From: Chromatiales bacterium
Lineage (GTDB): Bacteria > Pseudomonadota > Gammaproteobacteria > Xanthomonadales > SZUA-36
Length of the DNA: 34,232 bases
NCBI GenBank assembly: GCA_024640025.1
Contig: JAHEFT010000154.1
Coordinates: 1 to 34,232, forward strand
Direction: 5' to 3'
A program made the position numbers and the translations under genes. Every line of letters begins with the position of its first letter. Positions within the stretch are counted from its first letter, which is position 1. Shown here piece after piece: positions 8,455-15,290 of the stretch. Under the pieces are notes generated by a model. The model searched no databases. It saw only the letters and a program-made list of their open reading frames with translations, and had not been told where the DNA came from.

Positions 8455-9387
8455 TCATCGAAACTTCAGATAGTTGATGACTAGTGATAGCAAGGAGGAC
8501 ATGGCCCAGGTCGGTGACCTTCCGAAGAATCGAACGAATTTCAATAAATTGGGTTTCCGATAGTAAGACAGGAAATAGGGAAAAATAGCCTGTAACCGCC
8601 CGAAGACTTCGCTATGACTGTCAGATAGTTTGTCAATATCCTGATCAATCTCCTGATACATTTGCACCATGGAACGGAGGGCCAGGTCCTTGATCTCCTG
8701 GTAGTGCTGCTGCCCCATCGTGCTTTGCTTGCTCCAGCGCCAGAAGGTCAAGCTGTTCCTGTCCAGGAGGTAAAGACCGCGCATGCTCAACTGGAGCAGG
8801 ACCCACCAGTCAAACAGCAGGGTATCCACGGAAGGAGCAGGCAGGGAATCAAGCAGGCTCTTACGTGTAACGAAACATGAAAAAGTCGCGACGTTGTTAA
8901 ATTGCAGTAAGGTGCCGAAATTATCAAATGGCTGGTCCCGCTTCACCATCGATCTCAACAGCCACTGGCGCAAGACCATGTCGCGGCCGAACCAGCCTTC
9001 ACCTACCACTTGGTAAGGTGAGAACACCACCGCGACTTCAGGATGAGAACGCAGCAGGTCTCTCTTGGACGCGAGGTAGTCAGGACTCCACCGATCGTCA
9101 TTGTCCAGGAAGGCGACGAACTCACCCCGGGCTTTCGACATCCCGAGCAAGTGGGTTTCCTGAATTCCCCGGTTCAATTGATCGTCGTGCGTAAACACCC
9201 GGATCCTGTCCGGATCGGCTTTTCGGAACGATTCAATGACTTCCAGACTGTGATCCGTCGAACCGTCATCAACGATGATGATTTCGTAATCCCGAAAACT
9301 CTGTTCAATGACAGATCGAATGGCCTCCCGGAGCAATTCGGCCCGATTGTAGCTGGTAATGACCACGCTGACAGAAGGGGTGTTCAA
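8455..9387 (-). CDS. Glycosyltransferase family 2 (310 aa)
   Basis: A single GT-A domain: VSVVITSYNRAELLREAI, IIIVDDGSTDHSLEV, then VAFLDNDDRWSPDYL with DND as the metal-binding DxD and a C-terminal helical region. The W-x-W segment (FDWWVLLQLSMRGLYLL) stands where GT2 enzymes place the catalytic base and acceptor loop. No membrane span is visible, so it is probably a peripheral cytoplasmic enzyme adding one sugar of the exported glycan. The start codon is TTG at 9387 and overlaps the stop of the upstream 72-aa gene in a TTGA, suggesting coupled translation. No in-frame ATG exists before the first conserved strand. Donor and acceptor are unknown. Confidence 0.88.
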   Translation of the reverse strand: MNTPSVSVVITSYNRAELLREAIRSVIEQSFRDYEIIIVDDGSTDHSLEVIESFRKADPDRIRVFTHDDQLNRGIQETHLLGMSKARGEFVAFLDNDDRWSPDYLASKRDLLRSHPEVAVVFSPYQVVGEGWFGRDMVLRQWLLRSMVKRDQPFDNFGTLLQFNNVATFSCFVTRKSLLDSLPAPSVDTLLFDWWVLLQLSMRGLYLLDRNSLTFWRWSKQSTMGQQHYQEIKDLALRSMVQMYQEIDQDIDKLSDSHSEVFGRLQAIFPYFLSYYRKPNLLKFVRFFGRSPTWAMSSLLSLVINYLKFR

Positions 9388-9602
9388 TCGATATCCATGT
9401 CAGTCAGAAACGACCTGAATCCATGCCATTGCCCGGCAACCGTGCCAGAAAACTGCCCGATGTCCGGTCGATCGAATCGGTGGCGCAACTGCTGGTCCGG
9501 CGCCTGATCACCGACCACAATTTCCGGGTTTGCGTCCTCACACCAGCCAATTGCTATAACCACTCCGTCGAGTACGGTCAGCGTGTCTGCATTTCTATTC
9601 AA
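9384..9602 (-). CDS. Small single-domain protein (72 aa), glycan-locus accessory domain
   Basis: A short frame starting with TTG at 9602 and ending in a TTGA overlap with the GT2 gene. The sequence has a V..GWC.D...PE block near residues 14-30, then RFDRPDIGQF near 43-52, and GFRSFLTDMD at the end. This pattern (GW..D, RPD, GF) resembles a small beta domain that I know as an N-terminal attachment on some glycosyltransferases and sulfotransferases from polysaccharide loci. Here it stands alone. No signal peptide or membrane segment. The weak start, lack of a clear ribosome-binding site and small size leave real doubt, but the coupling geometry and the domain-like pattern argue for a real gene or a detached domain of the following enzyme. 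Confidence 0.5.
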   Translation of the reverse strand: MNRNADTLTVLDGVVIAIGWCEDANPEIVVGDQAPDQQLRHRFDRPDIGQFSGTVAGQWHGFRSFLTDMDID

Positions 9603-9635
9603 TGAAAATCTCTGGAGGGAATGGTTAGTTCTGAA

Positions 9636-9656
9636 TCATCTGGAATGGCCAGATGA
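9636..9656. other. Perfect 8-bp inverted repeat (hairpin), possible terminator or operator
   Basis: TCATCTGG, a five-base loop, then CCAGATGA. It lies between the metalloprotease stop (9745) and the TTG of the 72-aa gene (9602), both on the minus strand. Read on that strand it is followed by a T-containing but not T-rich stretch, so it is at best a weak intrinsic terminator for the metalloprotease; it could equally be a dyad operator for the polysaccharide genes. Confidence 0.4.
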
Positions 9657-9744
9657 AAGTCAACCATGGTAATCAAGTGCAGCGCAACCCGGGGGCGGAA
9701 CTGATCGACGCCGGCGATAGTCTTTGCCTTGCTGACAACCGCTT

Positions 9745-11115
9745 CTATTCAAATGAGGAAGAAAAAATCGAAGTCGATAAAGCGTAAGGCTGAATGCAGC
9801 CTTGCACCAGATTCGTGGAAAGCCGTGACTCCAGCAGGGTCTGAACCGTGGGGTGGAATTCCGCATTACTGCTGCCGCATCCGGCCCCGTTCTGCCCGCT
9901 AACATGGCAATAACTCATGATGGTGCCCTTACCACCGGCCGGGCAAGCAGGCGTGCCCGAATAGCAGGAACCTTCGCCGTTGTAGCACTCGTCCACTTCC
10001 GGAATGTAGCAGTGCGTGTGCGGCGAGCCCATGTTGTGGCCGATCTCGTGTCCGACATAGAGTGCTGTCGTCCCGGCGCCACGATTCGTGCCGATTGCAT
10101 TGAAGCTGTAGCTACCAGCCACCGCGCTCCCGCCATTGGTCCAGTAACCGTTTTGACAATACTGGTTAAGCCAGGCGATTCCGGAAAAATAGCCTGAAGA
10201 AACGCCCCGACCGCTGAACATGGCGGCAAACTGACGATCCACGTCATTCATGTTTTCCATCCAGTACTCGCCAAATTCGCTAAGCTGTAAAAAACGGTTA
10301 CTGGGTTCTGAATAGGGGTCCGTTTCCACGCGCAAGATCGTGTCACCGATCAACAGGCGGGTCTCCACATCGCGCTCGTAAAACACGTTCATTGCCAGAA
10401 ATAAATCCGTGATCCATTGCTGGGCCACCGTTGGATTATTCCCTTTCCCGGCCATCCATTCTTTGTCAGTGTCTATAGCCACCACCGCCTGGTAACTAAT
10501 CAACTCACCCTCGAGGGCGGCGCTGACACTCAGGGGCATATGCTGATCAAATGTCGCATCGATCCCTGATTCCTGATTCATTTCCGTACCGCAATATGCT
10601 TCCCCTTCATCTTCAGGCGCCATGAACTCGAAGTTGAGATGGCTCACGAAATTTCCGCTGATTTTCATCTTGCGACCAAAACTGCTGGCGTAACCGGTCG
10701 TTTCTCCCGAATGTGGGTTGACGGCCAGCCCAATTCCCAGTCTTTCATTGCTGGCGATGAAAAAATAGCGTCCATCACGCGGCACGTCACTAACCCCGTC
10801 TTTCGAAACAAGGCGCATGCTTGAGTTCCTGGCGAACAAGTCGATCCGCTGGAAGTCAAGGCTGCCGGGTTGGCTGCCGGTGAAGGCATCCAGGGTGGGT
10901 AAGCGAAAAGGTTCGCGCGGTCGGGAAGCGATCAACAAGTCCAATTCTTCCCGGATAAATCGAACAGTACCCTCTTTCAGCCCGGATACGCTGGATTCAG
11001 TCTGAGAGGGGAAAATCGGACCCGCGGGCGCGGTCGAAAGTAAATCTTCGTTGGCCTGCACCAGACCGCAGGCCAAAAGCAACATCGTGCCAATTATCGC
11101 CCGTTTTACATACAT
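9745..11115 (-). CDS. Secreted zinc metalloprotease, metzincin (reprolysin-like)
   Basis: A 456-aa exported protease. An N-terminal signal peptide (MYVKRAIIGTMLLLACGLVQA) precedes an acidic pro-region. The catalytic site HEIGHNMGSPH, near residue 355, matches the metzincin consensus HExxHxxGxxH, and GTIMSYCH supplies the Met-turn. Several cysteines around the site (HTHCYIPEVDECYNGEGSC, ACPAG) point to disulphides and an extracytoplasmic location. The last residues STSIFSSSFE form an IF..SFE-type tail; similar short tails occur at the ends of secreted proteins in Xanthomonadales-like bacteria, perhaps a sorting or processing tag (inference). ATG at 11115 has GGAA six bases upstream. It follows the repeat protein by 55 bp on the same strand, so co-transcription is likely. 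The protein substrate is unknown. Confidence 0.9.
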   Translation of the reverse strand: MYVKRAIIGTMLLLACGLVQANEDLLSTAPAGPIFPSQTESSVSGLKEGTVRFIREELDLLIASRPREPFRLPTLDAFTGSQPGSLDFQRIDLFARNSSMRLVSKDGVSDVPRDGRYFFIASNERLGIGLAVNPHSGETTGYASSFGRKMKISGNFVSHLNFEFMAPEDEGEAYCGTEMNQESGIDATFDQHMPLSVSAALEGELISYQAVVAIDTDKEWMAGKGNNPTVAQQWITDLFLAMNVFYERDVETRLLIGDTILRVETDPYSEPSNRFLQLSEFGEYWMENMNDVDRQFAAMFSGRGVSSGYFSGIAWLNQYCQNGYWTNGGSAVAGSYSFNAIGTNRGAGTTALYVGHEIGHNMGSPHTHCYIPEVDECYNGEGSCYSGTPACPAGGKGTIMSYCHVSGQNGAGCGSSNAEFHPTVQTLLESRLSTNLVQGCIQPYALSTSIFSSSFE

Positions 11116-11170
11116 AACAGTTCCGTCCCTGGATCCTGAAAAGCTACATCAGTCTAATTTTTGACCGGGC

Positions 11171-12652
11171 TTATTGGGCCGCAATTGTTCCTCCTGAAAT
11201 GTCTAACACTTCCACTATCCCAATTCCGGTCGCTCCATCGACACCACTGAGAATCGCCGTAAATGTGCCGGGGGGCAGCGTGATCAGGATGGCGGCATCA
11301 GATTCATCAGCCGGAGCCAACCCGGTGGCAACGACATCCGCCTGGTTGTCTGCATCAGCCCAATTGTCGTTGAAAACTATGGGCGTACCGCTCTGGTCGA
11401 AGAGCGTAAGATATGCGTCGCTTAGACGGTCTTCCGGCGCCACCCCAACAGACTGACCCCGTCCCCTGACCAAAATTTGCTTGGATTGATCCCCTTCGAT
11501 AATGAAACCAGCAATGGCTACCGAGTCGCCAGTGCCCACAAGTGCACGGGTGGAGATGTTACCCAGGTACGGTGAACCCACATCGGCATCATTGACCTCG
11601 ATGATACCGATACCTGAAGTTCCATCCACGCTGTAAAGAAAAGCAGTGTAAGGCCCCGGGGGCAGGCAGGTGTACAGGGCCGCATCCGAACTGGCGGCGG
11701 GTGCAAGCCCGAGGTCCACGATAAGCTGGGCTTCTTCAAGGTCCTCCCAGTTGTCATTAACCAACAATGGAGTTTGACCGGACTTGAGTTCGATCTGCGG
11801 ATCAGCAAGCCGAGCGCTTACCGGTTGAATATTTACACTCTGCCCGCGGCCCCGAATCACCACGCACTTGTCCGTGTCTCCGGTAATGATGAAGCCGCCA
11901 ATGACGATTCCATCACCCGTTTGCGCATCCGCCCGCGTTGAGATGTTCTTCAGTTGATTGACCTTCAACAGACCGACCTCAGCGGTTCGCCTCAGATCAA
12001 ACGCATCGAACATCAGCTCCCCGGCAGACGAAGCGTCATTCGTGATCCCCAATTGCATAAAATTGATGGTCGCCGGAGCTGCGTTACCGATATCGCTGAC
12101 GGCGTATTTGGTCAGATCATTCAGCTTCAGGCTGAAGCCGCCATCACCAGGAGGGCCGCTGGAAATTGACCAACTAATTTCAACGGCGTTCCAGACATCC
12201 TGGAGAGGGATGGGGTTCGGATGTTCAACCAGTGCATCTTCGTGCCGGTAGAAAGCTACCAGGTACTTGACGGACCCGGAACTGCGCAGGCGCAACTCGA
12301 CTTCTGGGTCCCGGTTTGAGTCAAGGGCCCGAAATATCGTTACGTCACCGCTAATAATCGATAATTCCGAAGGCAGAAAATAAAACCGAGTGGTGAACAG
12401 CTCTTCATTGTTCGGCGCATCGGTTTCCACGTATGCGGGTACGTCAGTGGCATCGATTGTCAGCCCACAGTCCTGCTCGTACTTTATTCCGGCCGGCGAA
12501 GTAAATTCCCCGAGCGCCAGTGGGAAACCGCCGGAATCCGACCAGGCATTGATTGAACAATCCTGGGCAGAGGCTGTAGAGAAAGTCAGAAGTAAAATTG
12601 CCGAAATTGACGGCAAATGAAGCCAACGGGGAAAATATGGATAAGTCCGCAT
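11171..12652 (-). CDS. Exported protein with two tandem ~120-residue repeats
   Basis: A 493-aa protein with a signal peptide ending about TFSTASAQ. The first ~230 residues resemble a beta-sandwich, LamG-like region (VELRLRSSGSVKYLVAFYRH, GGFSLKLNDLTKYAV). Two repeats follow, at about 236-352 and 363-480. Each runs NISTRA..., TGD..(V/A)I.GFII.GD, RGRGQSV, DP or DAY...L, NDNW, GLAPA..SDAA, LPPG.(Y/F)TA and ends GIGI(I/V)EV. I know this repeat from secreted proteins of Opitutales and gammaproteobacteria, function undefined. No enzyme motif is visible. Its neighbour is a secreted metalloprotease, so it may be an extracellular partner or substrate (inference). The ATG at 12652 is supported by the signal peptide. 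The C-terminus lacks the IF..FE tail. Confidence 0.85.
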   Translation of the reverse strand: MRTYPYFPRWLHLPSISAILLLTFSTASAQDCSINAWSDSGGFPLALGEFTSPAGIKYEQDCGLTIDATDVPAYVETDAPNNEELFTTRFYFLPSELSIISGDVTIFRALDSNRDPEVELRLRSSGSVKYLVAFYRHEDALVEHPNPIPLQDVWNAVEISWSISSGPPGDGGFSLKLNDLTKYAVSDIGNAAPATINFMQLGITNDASSAGELMFDAFDLRRTAEVGLLKVNQLKNISTRADAQTGDGIVIGGFIITGDTDKCVVIRGRGQSVNIQPVSARLADPQIELKSGQTPLLVNDNWEDLEEAQLIVDLGLAPAASSDAALYTCLPPGPYTAFLYSVDGTSGIGIIEVNDADVGSPYLGNISTRALVGTGDSVAIAGFIIEGDQSKQILVRGRGQSVGVAPEDRLSDAYLTLFDQSGTPIVFNDNWADADNQADVVATGLAPADESDAAILITLPPGTFTAILSGVDGATGIGIVEVLDISGGTIAAQ

Positions 12653-12997
12653 AACAAGTAATTCCTTTCACTCACGGTTTGACAAGGGCTTGCTGGCTAC
12701 GATTCCAATAGGCCTCTTCCTGAAAACGTTCCGTGTTTCCATATACCAGGAGACCCCTTCGACCAACCAAATACAATTTCAGCCCAACCCACTGAATATT
12801 CTAACAACGTTAAGATAACAATACCAATTTAATCCGAATTGGTCAGTACAAAAGTGAAGGCTATGAAAAAGCTCACAATTTACCGAGTGTGAAAACGGTC
12901 TTCCGGAGCGCATCATAACTATCTGCTGCTGCTCCTCTCCCGAAACCAACGATACCAAGGCGATAGTGGGGTGGTTTTGGCGACATTTGAGCTCTTG
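12653..12997. other. 345-bp AT-leaning gap without a recognised gene
   Basis: No convincing coding frame, RNA gene or strong terminator is visible here. It separates the end of the 136-aa gene from the start of the repeat protein, both on the minus strand, and carries one weak promoter candidate (12798-12827). Confidence 0.6.
12798..12827 (-). promoter_or_regulatory. Weak sigma70-like promoter candidate for the repeat protein
   Basis: On the minus strand TTGGTA (12827-12822) is followed after 18 bases by TAGAAT (12803-12798). The match is four and five of six to consensus. It would leave a leader of about 140 bases before the ATG at 12652. Judged by eye only. Confidence 0.25.
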
Positions 12998-13408
12998 CTA
13001 AATTCGGTATTTCTTAATGATCGCCATCCAGTTTTTCATCGCATCAGTTGCCAGTTTTTTTACCGGAAACTCATCACCGCCCTTATCGATAACCGTCAAC
13101 ACAATCTCTGGATGTTCTTTGCCGCCCTCTTCTCCTACATTACTGGTCACTTCAAGGTTTTTTCTTTTGTTGGCCAACTCTCCAACGATCACCAGGGCCG
13201 GATAGGAATTCACCTCCCCCTCGATTTTCCCCCTTGTTGCCTTCGCCACGCCTTGCGTATCGGTTTTGATCCAGTCTGTTAAATGCCAACAGTTCTGAAA
13301 GAAATTCCATACATCGTCTTCGTAGTCAGTGAGTTTGCGATTCTGGTTGTCCAGAACCCGCAGGAAAGCACGCTGTAACCGATTAAACTGTTTTGTGGCC
13401 TGATTCAT
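12998..13408 (-). CDS. Hypothetical protein, 136 aa, no recognised family
   Basis: A soluble-looking protein with no signal peptide or membrane segment. The N-terminal half is helical and aromatic (FNRLQRAFLRVLDNQNRKL, DYEDDVWNFFQNCWHLTDWI); a beta-like stretch follows (YPALVIVGELANKRK, HPEIVLTVIDKGGDEFPV), then a helical end DAMKNWMAIIKKYRI. I do not recognise a domain. The DYEDDVW..FFQNCWHL block, with its clustered acids and tryptophans, looks conserved enough to be a real functional site. The ATG at 13408 has a GAGG about 12 bases upstream. It is 50 bp after the second exporter ATPase on the same strand and may be read through from it, but nothing links it to glycan work. It may be a cargo gene inserted in the island. 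Confidence 0.7.
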   Translation of the reverse strand: MNQATKQFNRLQRAFLRVLDNQNRKLTDYEDDVWNFFQNCWHLTDWIKTDTQGVAKATRGKIEGEVNSYPALVIVGELANKRKNLEVTSNVGEEGGKEHPEIVLTVIDKGGDEFPVKKLATDAMKNWMAIIKKYRI

Positions 13409-13458
13409 ACCGGCAATAAACCTCGTGTGGTGAAAATGCGCTTCTCGCAGCCGCCATG

Positions 13459-14283
13459 TTATCCCGAATTCATGCCAGTCGCTGTTGCCAGGTGTTCAGC
13501 GACCACCTGGTCCGGTGCGCCATCCATCTCAACCCGGCCATTTCTGATCAGAATGGCGCGGTCACTGATCTTCTGTAACACCTCAAGATCGTGGCTGACA
13601 AACAGGACGGTTCTGCCGCTTCGGGCAACACCGCGCATTTTTTCAATGCAGCGCTGTTTGAAACGTTGATCGCCGACCGCCAGGACCTCATCAATCAACA
13701 TGATTTCGGTGTCCAGGTGAGCTGAGACGCTGAATCCGAGGCGCAGAACCATCCCGGTGGAGTACCGCTTCACCGGAGTGTCAATATATTCCTCGACTTC
13801 AGAAAAACTGATGATTTCATCCATGCGGGCTTCGATCTCGGCCCGGGTCATACCCAAAATGGCGCCGGAAAGGCGAATATTTTCCCGCCCGGTCAGTTCT
13901 CCATGAAAGCCGGTGCCCGCCTCCAGCATGCTGCTGACCCGTCCGTGAAGCCGGGCAAACCCTTCAGTCGGTTGGGTTATACGGCTCAATAGCTTGAGAA
14001 GAACCGATTTTCCGGCGCCATTGTGGCCCACTATGCCAAGAACCTCGCCCCGACCCACGCTGAAACTCACCTCGCGAATGGCCCATCTCATGTGCCCCTT
14101 GCCGACGGGATAATGACAAGTCGGTTCGCGCTTGAGAAACCTGTCTGTGATCAAATTGACGGGAGCCCGAAAAACCCGCTCCAGGAGAGCATGCATCCCC
14201 ATGTTGTCTATGAGCGGGTGCCCGCCGACCCAGTAGCATTTACCCAGCCCTTCGACTTCGATCATGGGCTGCTCAGACGACAT
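13459..14283 (-). CDS. Second polysaccharide ABC exporter ATPase, short form without glycan-binding domain
   Basis: A 274-aa ATPase of the same O-antigen/teichoic export class. Signature KRYSTGMVLRLGFS, Walker B IMLIDEVLAVGD and H-loop VLFVSHDLEVL are intact. The Walker A reads GHNGAGKSVLLK: the lysine and serine are present, but the usual following threonine is valine. There is an extended loop before Walker A (about residues 20-65, with MHALLERVFRAPVNLI), and the protein stops soon after the ATPase core, so it lacks the C-terminal carbohydrate-binding domain of the first system. By family knowledge such short forms export glycans without reading a terminal cap. The ATG at 14283 overlaps the permease stop by 11 bp, the same junction geometry as in the first exporter. 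Confidence 0.9.
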   Translation of the reverse strand: MSSEQPMIEVEGLGKCYWVGGHPLIDNMGMHALLERVFRAPVNLITDRFLKREPTCHYPVGKGHMRWAIREVSFSVGRGEVLGIVGHNGAGKSVLLKLLSRITQPTEGFARLHGRVSSMLEAGTGFHGELTGRENIRLSGAILGMTRAEIEARMDEIISFSEVEEYIDTPVKRYSTGMVLRLGFSVSAHLDTEIMLIDEVLAVGDQRFKQRCIEKMRGVARSGRTVLFVSHDLEVLQKISDRAILIRNGRVEMDGAPDQVVAEHLATATGMNSG

Positions 14284-15118
14284 CGGCAAACCTGTTTTCC
14301 TGCCAGCGGAAGAAGTACAGGCCGCTGATGAGCGCAACCAAAACCACGGCTACCGAAACCAGACTGTAAATGCCCGGCGGCGGCTGCCCTTCCAGCAGCG
14401 CCCACCGGAAACCATTGATGACCGTGGCCATGGGATTCAGGGCATAGACCATTTGCCACTTCTCGGGAATAACACTGGACGGATAGGCAACGGGCGATAT
14501 GAACATGAGCACCTGGGTAAAAAACGGCAGCGCATTGTTCACATCCCTGTATTGGACGTTCACAGCAGAAAGCCAGAGGCCCAGGGCCAATGCGGTGAGC
14601 ATTGCCAGGAGCAGGAACAGCGGCAAAAGCAATACCGCAGCGGTTGGGGCCACACCGTACGCCAAAAGCAGGATCACCAGCAGCGCGAAGGCGATGCCAA
14701 AATCCACCAGGCCGCCAACAACGGCCGAGACCGGCAGCACGAGGCGCGGGAAGTACACCCGCGTAATGAGATCCTTGTCCACCACGAGACAGGTGGTTGA
14801 CTTGGTGATGGCGTGAACAAAGTATGACCAGGGCACCAGCGCGGCAAGTGAAAATAGCGGATATGGACTGCCGTCAGTAGGCACCCTGACGACCCCCGCA
14901 AAGACAGCGGTAAACACGATCATGGTGAGCAGCGGTTGAATGATAGCCCAGCCTACGCCTGCCAGGCTTTGCTTGTAGCGGACTTTGATATCGCGCAAAG
15001 CCAGGATGTAGATGATTTCAGCGTGCTTCCAAACTGCTCCCAATTCGAGTTTCAGCCAGCCCGAAGGCGGGCGAATCTCAATGGGCCATCGGTTTTTTTT
15101 GAAAATTGAGGAGACCAA
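14273..15118 (-). CDS. Second polysaccharide ABC exporter permease
   Basis: A 281-aa ABC-2 permease with the hallmark ALRDIKVRYKQSLAGVGWA followed by IIQPLLTMIVFTAVFAGVV. About six membrane spans, including a very hydrophobic AVLLLPLFLLLAMLTALALG. The LRDIKVRYKQ form is the one common in O-antigen and capsule-like export permeases. It pairs with the ATPase that follows. The start is TTG at 15118; the frame is closed by a TAA 21 bases upstream and there is no ATG, so a rare start is required. A dyad-centred promoter candidate lies about 85-115 bases upstream. Confidence 0.92.
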   Translation of the reverse strand: MVSSIFKKNRWPIEIRPPSGWLKLELGAVWKHAEIIYILALRDIKVRYKQSLAGVGWAIIQPLLTMIVFTAVFAGVVRVPTDGSPYPLFSLAALVPWSYFVHAITKSTTCLVVDKDLITRVYFPRLVLPVSAVVGGLVDFGIAFALLVILLLAYGVAPTAAVLLLPLFLLLAMLTALALGLWLSAVNVQYRDVNNALPFFTQVLMFISPVAYPSSVIPEKWQMVYALNPMATVINGFRWALLEGQPPPGIYSLVSVAVVLVALISGLYFFRWQENRFADVV

Positions 15119-15202
15119 GGATTTACCAGGCGTGAATTAATGGAATCAGCTTTCCAAAAGAATTACACTTCGGCATTCTTTGGGTGCTGGAAAGCCTGAA
15201 GC

Positions 15203-15233
15203 ATTACACATGGGTTAGTCTAACATGTGGCAA
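15203..15233 (-). promoter_or_regulatory. Promoter candidate with dyad in a 19-bp spacer
   Basis: On the minus strand TTGCCA (15233-15228) and TGTAAT (15208-15203) are 19 bases apart. An inverted repeat at 15207-15229 fills the spacer: outer arms CACATG/CATGTG, inner arms TTAG/CTAA, with a two-base asymmetry. A long spacer with a central dyad is the layout used by MerR-family activators. No MerR-like gene is in the window. It lies in the divergent gap between the second permease and the FAD oxidoreductase. Confidence 0.4.
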
Positions 15234-15290
15234 CCGCAGCCATAAGGACCAAAGCATCAATTACATCTTCGCCAAACGCGCCTCCCCGGA

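Noticed and set aside
9384-9387. Idea that the 72-aa gene and GT2 are one gene broken by a frameshift
   Set aside because: The GT2 begins with a normal first strand directly at its TTG and needs no extra N-terminus; overlap is better explained by coupling, though the split-domain option is kept as a finding.
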